From Bacteroidota bacterium (GTDB taxonomy: Bacteria > Bacteroidota > Bacteroidia > Chitinophagales > LD1): a stretch of DNA of 64,000 nt. Under the pieces are notes generated by a model, which saw only the letters and a list, made by a program, of their open reading frames with translations, did no database searches and was not told where the DNA came from. The DNA is taken from the NCBI GenBank assembly GCA_018267385.1, contig JAFDYN010000007.1, positions 434,001-498,000 on the forward strand, given 5' to 3'. Below are positions 52,757-61,806 of this stretch, one piece after another; the first letter of the stretch is position 1, and each line of letters opens with the position of its first letter. Both the position numbers and the translations under genes were made by a program.

Positions 52757-53503
52757 TCCGATACCGCCGTCTACCAGCAGGTCAGCGCCGGTGATAAATG
52801 ATGCCTCGGGTGATGATAGGTACACTACCGCACGGGCTACCTCCTCAGCGCGGCCCAGGCGGCCTACAGGCACCGCAGTCTCGAGTGTAGTGCGGAATCC
52901 TGCCTTCACATCATCAGGCAGTCCTGATTTGTCAAAGATAGGTGTGTCTATAGGGCCGGGGCTCACTACGTTCACACGGATATTTTTGGCAGAGAGCTCA
53001 TTGGCAGCTACGCGGCCTATAGATGTCACAGCGGCCTTGGTAGCAGCGTAGGCGCCGGCGTTTGCCATAGCGCCGTTTGATACTACTGACGAGTTGAGCA
53101 CTACTGAGGCGCCATCGGCCAGATGCGGGATCAGCTTCTGCAGTGTGAAGAAGAGCCCTTTTACATTGGTATTAAACATGGCATCATAGGCCTCCTCTGT
53201 GGTATGCTCTATCGGGGCAAAGAGCGCGATACCTGCATTGAGGAAGAGGACGTCTACCTTTTTGCCACTGTCGCTGATCGCCTTGACCAGTGTGTCGAGC
53301 GTCTTGATATCAGAGATATCTGAGAGCACTGTTTTGAGTTTAGGGTCATTGCCCAGGTGGCCGGCAGCTTGCTTCAGCTTATCGGCGCTACGGCCGGTGA
53401 TAAAAACTTCTGCTCCCTCAGCGAGGAAATGCTGGGCGGTGGATAGGCCCATACCGGAGTTGCCGCCGGTGATGACGACTGTTTTGTTGTTGAACTTGCT
53501 CAT
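52745..53503 (-). CDS. Short-chain dehydrogenase/reductase
   Basis: A 252-residue SDR: the NAD(P)-binding TGGNSGMG (11-18), the NAG segment in LNAGIAL, and the catalytic Ser with Y-x-x-x-K in AYAATKAAV, then VNVVSPGPIDTP. The FITGADLLVDGG end is typical. It probably reduces a ketone or quinone. It is cotranscribed or at least adjacent to TetR, and carries a promoter with two operator-like sites upstream. Confidence 0.94.
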   Translation of the reverse strand: MSKFNNKTVVITGGNSGMGLSTAQHFLAEGAEVFITGRSADKLKQAAGHLGNDPKLKTVLSDISDIKTLDTLVKAISDSGKKVDVLFLNAGIALFAPIEHTTEEAYDAMFNTNVKGLFFTLQKLIPHLADGASVVLNSSVVSNGAMANAGAYAATKAAVTSIGRVAANELSAKNIRVNVVSPGPIDTPIFDKSGLPDDVKAGFRTTLETAVPVGRLGRAEEVARAVVYLSSPEASFITGADLLVDGGIGLRR

Positions 53504-53536
53504 TGTTTGAGATTGTAAAGTGTGATTAATTTATTT

Positions 53537-53588
53537 TAGAACGATCATTCCGATACAAAGGAACAAATAATAGAACGATTATTCCAAA
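53537..53588 (-). promoter_or_regulatory. SDR promoter with two TetR-type operators
   Basis: On the minus strand TTTG (53585-53588) is followed after 21 bases by TTCCTTTG (53556-53563), one base off TAnnTTTG. Two near-identical sites, TAGAACGATCATTCC (53537-53551) and TAGAACGATTATTCC (53571-53585), flank the -7: one just downstream of it, the other in the spacer. GAACGATCATTC is an imperfect palindrome, as expected for a TetR operator. The adjacent TetR protein is the likely binder. Confidence 0.65.
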
Positions 53589-54159
53589 TAAATATTTTAA
53601 GGGTAGTAGTAAGTTATCATGTAGATGGAAAAACAAAGAGGGATAGAATCCCCCTTTGCATTATCTCACCATTTTTAATACAGCTAGAGCTATACATAAA
53701 AATGATACAGATATTAGAAGCACAGAAAGTGCTTCTATAAGCGAAGTCAACCTTTTAAGCATAATGCTAATTTTCTGTCAGGATTGCGCCATGACTTTGG
53801 TAGTCTTCGTTAGCAATGTATTAAACTATTTAATATTTCCATAACAACGTAACACTAATTCTTCACTAAAATTTTACTAAAGCATTCTAATCTCGTATCC
53901 GGTTTTTAAATGTTATGTATGGATAAAAAATTCCACATCACAGAGTTACTAGAGTTTTAGCTGTCCAGAGTAATCTGAACAGGTCGTTCATTTTTTGGTG
54001 TTTACAGTCCTTTGGCAAGCGTGGCCCATATGTGGTCTAACCGAATCCGCCAGACTTTGTATACAAACGACCGGACCAGCACACTAAAAAATATTTTCCT
54101 GCGTTTTATAAATACATTGGAATCTTATGTATTATTGCCTTAGGTATTAAACAAAGACT
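53589..54159. other. AT-rich gap without a convincing gene
   Basis: This stretch of about 570 bases between the SDR promoter and the PadR gene is AT-rich. A perfect 9-bp hairpin, TAGAAGCAC-agaaa-GTGCTTCTA, lies at 53715-53737. A 62-codon frame at 53656-53844 shows no protein-like features. The part before the PadR start (53950-54150) shows no repeat or RNA gene that I can name. Confidence 0.6.
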
Positions 54160-54501
54160 ATGATATTTCCACCGGAGCTGATCAAGGGGACCTTTAAAAC
54201 CATCGTGCTGAAACTGCTGGCCGACAATAAGAAGATGTACGGCTATGAGATCACGCAGCGGGTCAAGGAGCTGACCCTGGAGCGCATACAGATGACCGAG
54301 GGCACGCTCTACCCCACACTCCACGCGCTGGAGAGCGAGGGCCTCGTGACCACAGAGACAGAATATATAGGCAAACGCGTGCGCAAGTACTACAGCCTGA
54401 GCCCGAGTGGCAAGGCAAAGAGCAAAGAGAAGGTGAAAGAGTTTGCAGAATTTGTAGCGACCATGCAGCTACTGCTGGATACCAACCTAAAACCTATATA
54501 A
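54160..54501 (+). CDS. PadR family transcriptional regulator
   Basis: A 113-residue PadR regulator with the winged helix (FKTIVLKLLADNKKMYGYEITQRV, read in part, then MTEGTLYPTLHALESEGLVTTE) and the YYSLSPSGKAK strand. It lies 2 bases from the following membrane-protein gene, which suggests that the regulator controls that gene and itself. It is the second PadR in this window; the first regulates the ABC/PspC operon. Confidence 0.92.
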   Translation: MIFPPELIKGTFKTIVLKLLADNKKMYGYEITQRVKELTLERIQMTEGTLYPTLHALESEGLVTTETEYIGKRVRKYYSLSPSGKAKSKEKVKEFAEFVATMQLLLDTNLKPI

Positions 54502-54503
54502 GA

Positions 54504-55181
54504 ATGTACCGCCTCACAGACGCGCAGATAGACTATATACTCGATGACATCAGACGTGGTGGCATAGAGCTGGAGGACCTGCAGTATAACCTCCTGGATC
54601 ATATCTGCTGCATACTGGAGCGCGACCTCAAGGAGACGGATGACTTTGAGGTAGTCTACCGGCGCACGATCCGGCAGTTTTATGAGCGGGAGCTGTGCGA
54701 GATAGAGGAGCAGGCCATCCATTTATCAACCATCAAAAATCACTACACAATGAAAAAGATCATGCTGGCCAGCGGCGCCATATCTGCCGCTGCCTTTATC
54801 ACTGGCTGTATTTTCAAAATTTTCCAACTGCCCGGCACTATCGCCTTCCTATTTGCCGGTGCGGCGCTCATGAGCCTGGTGTTTCTGCCGCTGATGGGTA
54901 TCGCCCGTGCATCAGAGCTGGGCACACGGGCAGAGAAAGTAGTACCGCTGACTGCGGCTCTGACCGGCAGCCTGTTCATCCTTTCCGTGCTGTTTGCTAT
55001 AGAGCAATGGCAGGGGCGCACAGCTATGTGGCTGCTCACTGTAGGATCGGCACTGCTGCTACTGGCTCCGGGCTATCTCTATGCGGGCTGGCAACGCCAG
55101 GACCGGCAGGCTACCGTATTGAATACCATCGTTTTAGTTGGCTTTGCCTCGGCCCTGTTCTTTATGATCAGGATACACTGA
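54504..55181 (+). CDS. Membrane protein paired with PadR
   Basis: A 225-residue protein with a soluble N-terminus (about 75 residues, acidic, with CCILERDLKETDDFEVVYRR in part) followed by four hydrophobic helices (ISAAAFITGCIF, FLFAGAALMSLVFL, FILSVLFAIEQW, TIVLVGFASALFFM). I do not recognise the family. It starts 2 bases after the PadR stop, so the two are one operon. A role as target or sensor for the PadR regulator is only inference. Confidence 0.75.
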   Translation: MYRLTDAQIDYILDDIRRGGIELEDLQYNLLDHICCILERDLKETDDFEVVYRRTIRQFYERELCEIEEQAIHLSTIKNHYTMKKIMLASGAISAAAFITGCIFKIFQLPGTIAFLFAGAALMSLVFLPLMGIARASELGTRAEKVVPLTAALTGSLFILSVLFAIEQWQGRTAMWLLTVGSALLLLAPGYLYAGWQRQDRQATVLNTIVLVGFASALFFMIRIH

Positions 55182-55200
55182 CAGTCCATCTAAAATATCA

Positions 55201-55231
55201 TTTGCACATCTGCCCTATTCTCTTATTTTTG
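55201..55231 (+). promoter_or_regulatory. Promoter of atpA
   Basis: TTTG (55201-55204) is followed after exactly 19 bases by TATTTTTG (55224-55231). Both elements match the Bacteroidota consensus exactly, making this the clearest promoter in the window. Confidence 0.8.
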
Positions 55232-55232
55232 C

Positions 55233-55254
55233 AGCGCCTTTCGGGGCGCTTTTT
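55233..55254 (+). promoter_or_regulatory. Hairpin at the 5' end of the atpA transcript
   Basis: AGCGCC (55233-55238) pairs with GGCGCT (55245-55250) around TTTCGG, followed by TTTT. It starts within a few bases of the predicted transcription start and 30 bases before the atpA ATG. It may stabilise the message, or act as an attenuator; it looks like a terminator but sits at the wrong end of the gene. Confidence 0.6.
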
Positions 55255-55280
55255 AACAAACACTTTAATATATCAATAAT

Positions 55281-56861
55281 ATGGCAGATGTAAAGCCGGA
55301 CGAGATCTCTGCGATTCTCAGGGAGCAGCTCTCAAACTTCAAATCCGCTGCAGAACTCGAAGAAGTGGGCACCGTGCTCCAGGTAGGTGACGGTATCGCT
55401 CGTGTATATGGTCTGACCAATGCCCGCGCAGGTGAGCTCGTAGAGTTTACAGCCAGTGGTGTCAAGGCCATCGTACTGAACCTCGAGGAGGACAACGTAG
55501 GTGTGGTACTCATGGGGCCATCTGACAAGATCAAGGAAGGTGATACAGTAAAGCGTACCAATGTGATCGCTTCTATCAAGGTAGGCGAAGGCCTGCTGGG
55601 CCGTGTGGTAAACACCCTCGGCGAGGCGATAGATGGCAAAGGCCCTATCAATGGTGAGCTGTATGATATGCCACTGGAGCGCAAGGCTCCTGGCGTACTC
55701 TACCGCCAGCCGGTAAACGAGCCGCTGCAGACGGGTATCAAGTCTATCGACGCGATGATCCCTATCGGCCGTGGCCAGCGTGAGCTGATCATCGGTGACC
55801 GCCAGATAGGCAAGACGGCTATCGCTATCGATACCATCATCAACCAGAAAGAATTCTTTGCTAAGGGTGAGCCAGTATTCTGCGTGTATGTAGCATGCGG
55901 CCAGAAGGCATCTACCGTAGCCCGTATCGTAAAGACGCTGGAAGAAAATGGCGCGATGGATTACACAGTCGTAGTTTCGGCTTCTGCTGCTGATCCGGCT
56001 CCGCTCCAGTTCTACGCACCATTTGCTGGTTGCGCTATCGGCGAGTACTTCCGTGATACAGGCCGTCCGGCACTGATCGTATATGATGATCTCTCCAAGC
56101 AAGCCGTAGCATACCGTGAGGTATCTCTGCTGCTCCGCCGTCCGCCGGGCCGTGAGGCATACCCTGGTGACGTATTCTACCTGCACAGCCGTCTGCTCGA
56201 GCGTGCGGCCAAGGTGAATGCAAACGACTCTATCGCAAAGGACATGAATGACCTCCCTGAGTCTCTCAAGGGCAAGGTGAAAGGTGGTGGATCTCTCACG
56301 GCCCTCCCTATCATCGAGACACAGGCTGGTGACGTATCTGCATACATCCCGACCAACGTGATCTCTATCACAGACGGTCAGATATTCCTTGAGTCCACAC
56401 TCTTCAACTCTGGTATCCGTCCGGCTATCAACGTGGGTATCTCTGTGAGCCGCGTGGGTGGCAACGCTCAGATCAAGTCGATGAAGAAAGTGGCTGGTAC
56501 CCTGAAGCTCGACCAGGCTCAATACCGCGAGCTGGAGGCCTTCTCTAAGTTCGGCTCTGACCTCGATGCTGCTACCAAGGCAGTACTCGACAAGGGTGCC
56601 CGCAACGTGGAGATCCTGAAGCAGCCTCAGTTCACGCCATTCTCTGTAGAGAAGCAAGTAGCTATCCTCTACGTGGGTACTAAAAACCTGGCTAAGAACG
56701 TACCGGTAAACAAGGTGCGCGAGTTTGAAACACAATTCCTCTCTCAGCTGGAGAGCCGCATGCCTGAGACACTCAAGGCACTGGCCAAGCCACTGACTGA
56801 CGAAGTAGAAAAGACACTGACCACTCTGGCCGGTGAAGTTTCCCTCCACTTCAGCAAGTAA
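55281..56861 (+). CDS. atpA: ATP synthase subunit alpha
   Basis: A 526-residue alpha subunit of the F1 part of ATP synthase, regular length. Walker A is GDRQIGKT at 172-179, [12 protein letters not shown] and [14 protein letters not shown] are family signatures, and the Arg finger lies in [10 protein letters not shown]. It forms the non-catalytic nucleotide-binding partner of beta. In most Bacteroidota atpA sits in an atpBEFHAG cluster; here no other atp gene is near, it has its own promoter and a strong terminator, so it is expressed as a lone gene. Codon use is that of a highly expressed gene. Confidence 0.97.
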   Translation: MADVKPDEISAILREQLSNFKSAAELEEVGTVLQVGDGIARVYGLTNARAGELVEFTASGVKAIVLNLEEDNVGVVLMGPSDKIKEGDTVKRTNVIASIKVGEGLLGRVVNTLGEAIDGKGPINGELYDMPLERKAPGVLYRQPVNEPLQTGIKSIDAMIPIGRGQRELIIGDRQIGKTAIAIDTIINQKEFFAKGEPVFCVYVACGQKASTVARIVKTLEENGAMDYTVVVSASAADPAPLQFYAPFAGCAIGEYFRDTGRPALIVYDDLSKQAVAYREVSLLLRRPPGREAYPGDVFYLHSRLLERAAKVNANDSIAKDMNDLPESLKGKVKGGGSLTALPIIETQAGDVSAYIPTNVISITDGQIFLESTLFNSGIRPAINVGISVSRVGGNAQIKSMKKVAGTLKLDQAQYRELEAFSKFGSDLDAATKAVLDKGARNVEILKQPQFTPFSVEKQVAILYVGTKNLAKNVPVNKVREFETQFLSQLESRMPETLKALAKPLTDEVEKTLTTLAGEVSLHFSK

Positions 56862-56887
56862 TCGCAACACCAACCTCTATATACCAG

Positions 56888-56916
56888 AGCCCCTCCGCAA
56901 GAGGGGCTTTTTTTTT
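56888..56916 (+). terminator. Intrinsic terminator of atpA
   Basis: AGCCCCTC (56888-56895) pairs with GAGGGGCT (56901-56908) around CGCAA and is followed by nine Ts. A classic terminator. Confidence 0.92.
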
Positions 56917-56967
56917 ATGCGGAGCAGGCATGATCAAAATAGCTACCTTCACACCTAAACCGCTACC

Positions 56968-57594
56968 ATGAAATATATACTCCTCAGTGCCTGCAGCCTG
57001 CTCTTGCTGATCAGTAGCTGTAGCAAAAGTCCCTCTCCGGCTCAGACACGCGTACGGACCAATACCTTCACCGTAAACTGGTTTCGGGATAGTACGACAC
57101 CAAACCCTACAGCTTTTATAGACTTATATAACGGAAAGGCGTATACTATGAGCCAGGCGGTGGCTAAGGCTGACAGTGTAGACCTATTCTGCTATGACCA
57201 TTCTGCACTGACAGTATCCGGCCAGGACATATCACTGATCAATATGGCATTCTTTGGTGCCGGCACCTATGACCCTCAGGCGGTGCAGCTCTTTCAGGAT
57301 GTAGTCGAAGTACTGCCACTATCAAACTACAACACATCCACAATAGATGTAGTCAGCATTACACCTGCAGACTATACCAACATTACCTACAACGCTGATA
57401 TCAGTAGCATCTTCTCCAGCAAGGCGCTGAACGGTGGCCAGACGGATATCAGCATCGCAGCGTCAGACCTCAATACTACTAAGTACTATCAGTTCAAATG
57501 CTCCAAGAATGGCAAGCGCGGCTTCCTGCATGTCATCTCTGCCAATTACTCTCCTGGAGGTACGATGACCATAGAGGAGAAAGTAGAAGAGTAA
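56968..57594 (+). CDS. Lipoprotein of unknown function
   Basis: A 208-residue protein with a lipobox (LLISSC, acylated at Cys18). The mature part is rich in beta strands and Asn/Thr/Ser. I do not recognise the family. It lies after the atpA terminator and before the CHU_C protein gene, with 98 bases between. Confidence 0.65.
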   Translation: MKYILLSACSLLLLISSCSKSPSPAQTRVRTNTFTVNWFRDSTTPNPTAFIDLYNGKAYTMSQAVAKADSVDLFCYDHSALTVSGQDISLINMAFFGAGTYDPQAVQLFQDVVEVLPLSNYNTSTIDVVSITPADYTNITYNADISSIFSSKALNGGQTDISIAASDLNTTKYYQFKCSKNGKRGFLHVISANYSPGGTMTIEEKVEE

Positions 57595-57692
57595 AGACCA
57601 GTACAATTCTATATCGGGATTTTTCACATGAGTAAATGTGATCGCCTTCGATATAACTTTCATATCAGCGCTTTGTACCTTATATTGTATCA

Positions 57693-60600
57693 ATGAAACG
57701 GAAGGGTCTTCTAATAAGCAGCAGAATGTTTGTGCTGCTGTGTACCTTATGGCTAGGGATGCTCTCCGCTCAGGCTATCACCACCACGGTAGCTACTACG
57801 ACCTCCATCTGCTTCAACGACGGCACCCTGACACTCAGCTCCACAGGAGGTACGGCACCATACACATACACTATCACTTCCGGTCCTGTGGTGCCGGGCA
57901 TCGCTTACCCATACTCTCTGCCCGCCGGGCAAAGTACCTTCTCCAATCTGGCGGCGGGGACCTATACCGGCACTGTGCGGGATGCCTTGGGCGCCACGGG
58001 CACTTTTACTGCCACCGTAGGTGGCACCTATACCTTTCCTACTATGCTGATAGATACCCCGATGTCGCCATGGCTGCAGCCTCCCGTGCTACAATGCCAC
58101 GCCAGTGGCGGGCTGCCACTCTATGAGTATGCTATCTCTACCACCGGGCCTAATGCCGGCTTCGTGCCATACCAGAGCTCGCCGGTATTTGCGCATATAT
58201 GCCCTGCTACCTACTGGGTACGTGTACGTGATGCCTGCGGCAATATCTTTACGGACTCAAGACATTTTGATTATCAGATAGGCATCGATTTTGGCTGCCT
58301 CAATTTCTCCCGGGGAATGGTCAATGTATCAGGTATAGGTAATACACCTCTGACCTATACTCTGTATAACGCTAATACAGGTCAGAGCTATGTCAACCAT
58401 ACCGGTACTTTCCCTAATGTAGGGGCATATGACACGATGCGTCTCACGGTCACTGACTCCTGTGGGGTCACGAGCCTATTCACAGAGGCCAGACGAGTGC
58501 AGCGACTGCTGGAGACGTGCCCTTTTGACGGTAATGTATATGGGCATATAGAGTTTATAGATACTATGACGCTGACCTGTACCAACTGTGTACCGGTGCA
58601 GACGGTGGTCAAGATAGGCTCTTCAGCTGCGCCTTTCTGGGATACGATATTCCGGGGTGTGCCTCAGGGATTACATCCTGATGTGGTAGTGACCGTGCGC
58701 AATCATCTGACCTGTGGCACGGATACGATCCCACCGCTTTTTATAGCGCCTGCGGTATCCTTCATGCAGCTCACCAACCCTAGGTGCAATGCCATAAGAG
58801 CTGATGTCTACAGTGGTGCAGTAGGCATGAGGCCTCAGGTAGATTCGTTTGTGATAGTACCGGGACGTATCCACCCTACCACCTGGTCCGACTCCTCGGC
58901 AGACTTTACCGATCTACCCAACGGAGGCTACACCGTCATAGCGTACCTGCATCCCGGGCAGTGCCCGGACTCCCTGACGAATTTTATGTCTATGCCAGCC
59001 TTTGGTATCGGCTGCTACCAGCATATGAAGGATAGCGTCTGCGATGACCGCTGGCAGCTAGGTGTGGATCCGATCTATCCGGAAAAATACTCTATCATCA
59101 ATGCTGCCGGAGATACGACACCAGCTACATATATACCGGGCTATTCCGAAAAGTTCTTCTACGATCTGGTACCTGCTACAAACTATACAGTGATCTCTGA
59201 CAGTGGCTGCGCACTGCCACTTACCACGCAGCCCTTTCGGCCACCTGTATCAGAGATAAGCTATGTATCACCCTGTACAGGCCCGCCGGTACTGACCTAC
59301 AGCTATACTTCATACAATTTCTGCGTGACTCAGATCAAATTTAAACTATGGCATAATGGGGCGCTGGCAGCTGATACCACCTGGGGGCACTCCATGATAC
59401 CGGATCAGATATCCCTCACCCTCCCTGATTCGGGGCTTTACTCTTACAAATTCTATGTGACCCCTTATGTTTTCACTCCTGATCTGCGCTACGACTCCAT
59501 CTGTCCGCTGGATACAGGCTCCATCTACATAGTCAGTGATCACCGGCCTCGCCTGATGCCCGCCTATATTAATATATGCGATACGACTGCCACAGATAGC
59601 CTTTACTTTCATGTAGCGGGAGGCCTCCCCCCGTATATAGTAGAGATACCCGGAGTGGATACACTATACCTCAGCGGTCATACAGGCGTATTCCCATCAC
59701 ATCACCCGGGCACCTATGCTATGATAGTATATGATGACTGTGGCGTAAGCCGTAGCCTGTCCCTGAGTGTGATAGATACCTGCCACGGCTGCCCTATGGC
59801 TGCTATACGCGCTTCTGATACACTCGTCTGCCTGGGAGATTCTGTAGTGCTATATGATATATCTGCAGGAGGTGTGGTAAATGAATGGCAGATAGATGGC
59901 CTCTCCTACAGTACCGGCATGCAGACCACCTATACGCCTCCCGCGGGTACTCATGATATCATATTGATATCAGGGGCTGTATCCGGCTGCCTGGACACGG
60001 CAGCGGTATCAGTGCGTGCTGTGGCGCCTGCTACTTTTGATCTGGGCAGCGACACGGTGTATTGTGACACATTCAGCAGGGTGGTCAGCACGGGCATCAG
60101 CGGTACGGTGTGGTCTACCGGTGATGTAGCAGCACAGATCAGTGTGCATCAGCCCGGACTCTATATAGCCACTACTACGGATATATGCGGCGTGCACCGT
60201 GACTCCGTATCTATCCAGTCGAGAGCCATATCAGACCTGCATCTCAGCGCTGATAGTGGCAGCATCTGTAGCAATATACCAGACAGTATCCTGCTCACCG
60301 CTACGATAGACTCACTGAGTGGCAGGCCCGTCACATTCGCATGGAGCACCGGTAGTACTATCCATAGTACCTATAGCGCAGGTATATGGGTGCATACTGC
60401 AGGCACCTATCAGGTGTCAGCACACGATGGTCAGTGCTCAGCCAGCGCCTCAGCGACTGTAGCAGCCATACTATGCGATACCAGCTGTCTGTCCTGCCCG
60501 GATACTTCATGTGCAGGTTGCCCGGATACGGCGTGCATCTCCCGGCTCGCACTGCCGGACGCCTTCTCTCCAAACGGCGATGGCCGCAATGACCTATTCT

Positions 60601-60818
60601 ATATCCCCCATACCTGCACCATGTATAGCTATAACCTGCGCATATATGACCGCTGGGGCGGGCTGGTATATGAGTCAAAGGACATCACCAAAGGATGGGA
60701 CGGCACGTACAAAGGCAAACCTCAGCCTGCTGATAGTTACACCTGCCTCATGTGCGCTCAGGACAAACCATCTGATCCCGTGCGGTGCCGGGAGTGGACG
60801 CTCATACTGATACGGTGA
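57693..60818 (+). CDS. Gliding-motility-type C-terminal domain (CHU_C) surface protein
   Basis: A 1041-residue secreted protein. An N-terminal signal (MFVLLCTLWLGMLSAQA within the first 30 residues) precedes a long series of SprB-like and PKD-like beta modules rich in Thr, Ser, Gly and Asp. A short Cys-rich run (CLSCPDTSCAGCPDTACIS, near residue 930) comes before the CHU_C domain (ALPDAFSPNGDGRNDLFYI, LRIYDRWGGLVYES, WDGTYKGKPQPADSYTC), a type B T9SS signal. The protein is thus expected on the cell surface or in the medium. An adhesion or gliding role is typical but unproven. Confidence 0.88.
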   Translation: MKRKGLLISSRMFVLLCTLWLGMLSAQAITTTVATTTSICFNDGTLTLSSTGGTAPYTYTITSGPVVPGIAYPYSLPAGQSTFSNLAAGTYTGTVRDALGATGTFTATVGGTYTFPTMLIDTPMSPWLQPPVLQCHASGGLPLYEYAISTTGPNAGFVPYQSSPVFAHICPATYWVRVRDACGNIFTDSRHFDYQIGIDFGCLNFSRGMVNVSGIGNTPLTYTLYNANTGQSYVNHTGTFPNVGAYDTMRLTVTDSCGVTSLFTEARRVQRLLETCPFDGNVYGHIEFIDTMTLTCTNCVPVQTVVKIGSSAAPFWDTIFRGVPQGLHPDVVVTVRNHLTCGTDTIPPLFIAPAVSFMQLTNPRCNAIRADVYSGAVGMRPQVDSFVIVPGRIHPTTWSDSSADFTDLPNGGYTVIAYLHPGQCPDSLTNFMSMPAFGIGCYQHMKDSVCDDRWQLGVDPIYPEKYSIINAAGDTTPATYIPGYSEKFFYDLVPATNYTVISDSGCALPLTTQPFRPPVSEISYVSPCTGPPVLTYSYTSYNFCVTQIKFKLWHNGALAADTTWGHSMIPDQISLTLPDSGLYSYKFYVTPYVFTPDLRYDSICPLDTGSIYIVSDHRPRLMPAYINICDTTATDSLYFHVAGGLPPYIVEIPGVDTLYLSGHTGVFPSHHPGTYAMIVYDDCGVSRSLSLSVIDTCHGCPMAAIRASDTLVCLGDSVVLYDISAGGVVNEWQIDGLSYSTGMQTTYTPPAGTHDIILISGAVSGCLDTAAVSVRAVAPATFDLGSDTVYCDTFSRVVSTGISGTVWSTGDVAAQISVHQPGLYIATTTDICGVHRDSVSIQSRAISDLHLSADSGSICSNIPDSILLTATIDSLSGRPVTFAWSTGSTIHSTYSAGIWVHTAGTYQVSAHDGQCSASASATVAAILCDTSCLSCPDTSCAGCPDTACISRLALPDAFSPNGDGRNDLFYIPHTCTMYSYNLRIYDRWGGLVYESKDITKGWDGTYKGKPQPADSYTCLMCAQDKPSDPVRCREWTLILIR

Positions 60819-60935
60819 CTGCCTGCGCGGTATATACTCCGTGCCAGCACTGATGCAAAATACCATAGGGTGCGGATAGGAGCAGAGTGACAGAAGAAGA
60901 CCTTTGTGTCATTATTCACACTAAATCACTCCAAA

Positions 60936-61679
60936 ATGAAAAAGTCCCTTCTCCTCCTCAGCGCTGCTGTCATCGTAGCGGCAGGCATCAGCTCGTGCAA
61001 TAAAGGCACGACCAACACGACCAGCAATGGAAACTCTGCACCCTCAGTAAACACACCATCCAATGCTGATGGTGCACTGGCTGCCGTCAAGGTCATCACT
61101 ACTCAGACCGTAGCCGGCTATACTGTACCTATCAATATCGGTACCGCTGCAGCCTGGTTTGGCCTGTCTGCCACCCATCAGGATGCAGGCAATGTGACCG
61201 TAGACGGCAATGCACTCACCAATCAAAGCAACAATTACGTTTTTCAGCCGAGCCAGACTACACCTACAGGTCTTGACTTCAACTCGTCAGTGGCATGGAA
61301 TGTGACCGGCAATACATCTAACGGTATCACCGGGTTCAGCTATACTGACCAGTCCAGCTTTCCTACCATAGATGACGTACAGACACCTACCTCTGTATCG
61401 CACTCTGCACCATTCACGCTCACTGCCAGCGGCTATGTGAGTGGCGACTCTGTGATATTTGTAGTATCAGGTGGCAGCGGCCATGTATCCTTTATCGCGC
61501 CAGGCGGCACTTCATCTCATACTTTTTCGGCTGCAGAGATGGCCACTGTAGGAGCTGCCGCTAATAATACCGGCCTGCTGCAGATCGCGCCATACCGTAT
61601 TAATCATCAGACCATCAATGGCAAAAGCTACTACTTTGTAAAAGAGACCTGCGCCAACAAATTTGTGACCATCGACTAA
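60936..61679 (+). CDS. Lipoprotein of unknown function
   Basis: A 247-residue protein from the ATG at 60936 (a GTG at 60906 would add ten residues). The lipobox is ISSC with Cys21. The mature protein starts with a Thr/Asn/Ser-rich linker (NKGTTNTTSNGNSAPS) and continues as a beta-rich domain with several SYTDQSS and FTLTASGYVSG segments. I do not recognise it. It has its own terminator at 61705-61734. Confidence 0.65.
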   Translation: MKKSLLLLSAAVIVAAGISSCNKGTTNTTSNGNSAPSVNTPSNADGALAAVKVITTQTVAGYTVPINIGTAAAWFGLSATHQDAGNVTVDGNALTNQSNNYVFQPSQTTPTGLDFNSSVAWNVTGNTSNGITGFSYTDQSSFPTIDDVQTPTSVSHSAPFTLTASGYVSGDSVIFVVSGGSGHVSFIAPGGTSSHTFSAAEMATVGAAANNTGLLQIAPYRINHQTINGKSYYFVKETCANKFVTID

Positions 61680-61704
61680 TCCTAAGAAAATGGAGTTTGA
61701 TTTA

Positions 61705-61734
61705 AGGCAACGGGCCCTGCCTGTTGCCTTTTCT
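61705..61734 (+). terminator. Terminator of the lipoprotein gene
   Basis: AAGGCAAC (61705-61712) pairs with GTTGCCTT (61724-61731), followed by TTTC. It lies just past the lipoprotein stop. Confidence 0.75.
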
Positions 61735-61752
61735 CTTGCTCCATATAACAAG

Positions 61753-61783
61753 AAGGCCCTCCTGTTTTGCAGGAGGGCCTTTT
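61753..61783. terminator. Second, perfect 12-bp terminator hairpin
   Basis: AAGGCCCTCCTG (61753-61764) pairs perfectly with CAGGAGGGCCTT (61770-61781) around TTTTG, with Ts after it. It can stop transcripts from the plus side, and it lies just past the end of the minus-strand gene ending at 61807, so it may act in both directions. Confidence 0.8.
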
Positions 61784-61806
61784 ACGTTTTCGTTTCAAAG
61801 TGGTGA

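Noticed and set aside
53656-53844. 62-codon frame in the AT-rich gap
   Set aside because: No start signal, no family resemblance, and it spans a perfect hairpin.
55233-55254. Terminator of the PadR/membrane-protein operon
   Set aside because: It lies downstream of the atpA promoter, inside the predicted atpA leader, so it would act on atpA first; recorded as a 5' hairpin instead. It could still also stop read-through.
55332-56873. Open frame of 513 codons on the strand opposite atpA
   Set aside because: It is the antisense shadow of a conserved gene with biased codons; the protein has no recognisable domain.
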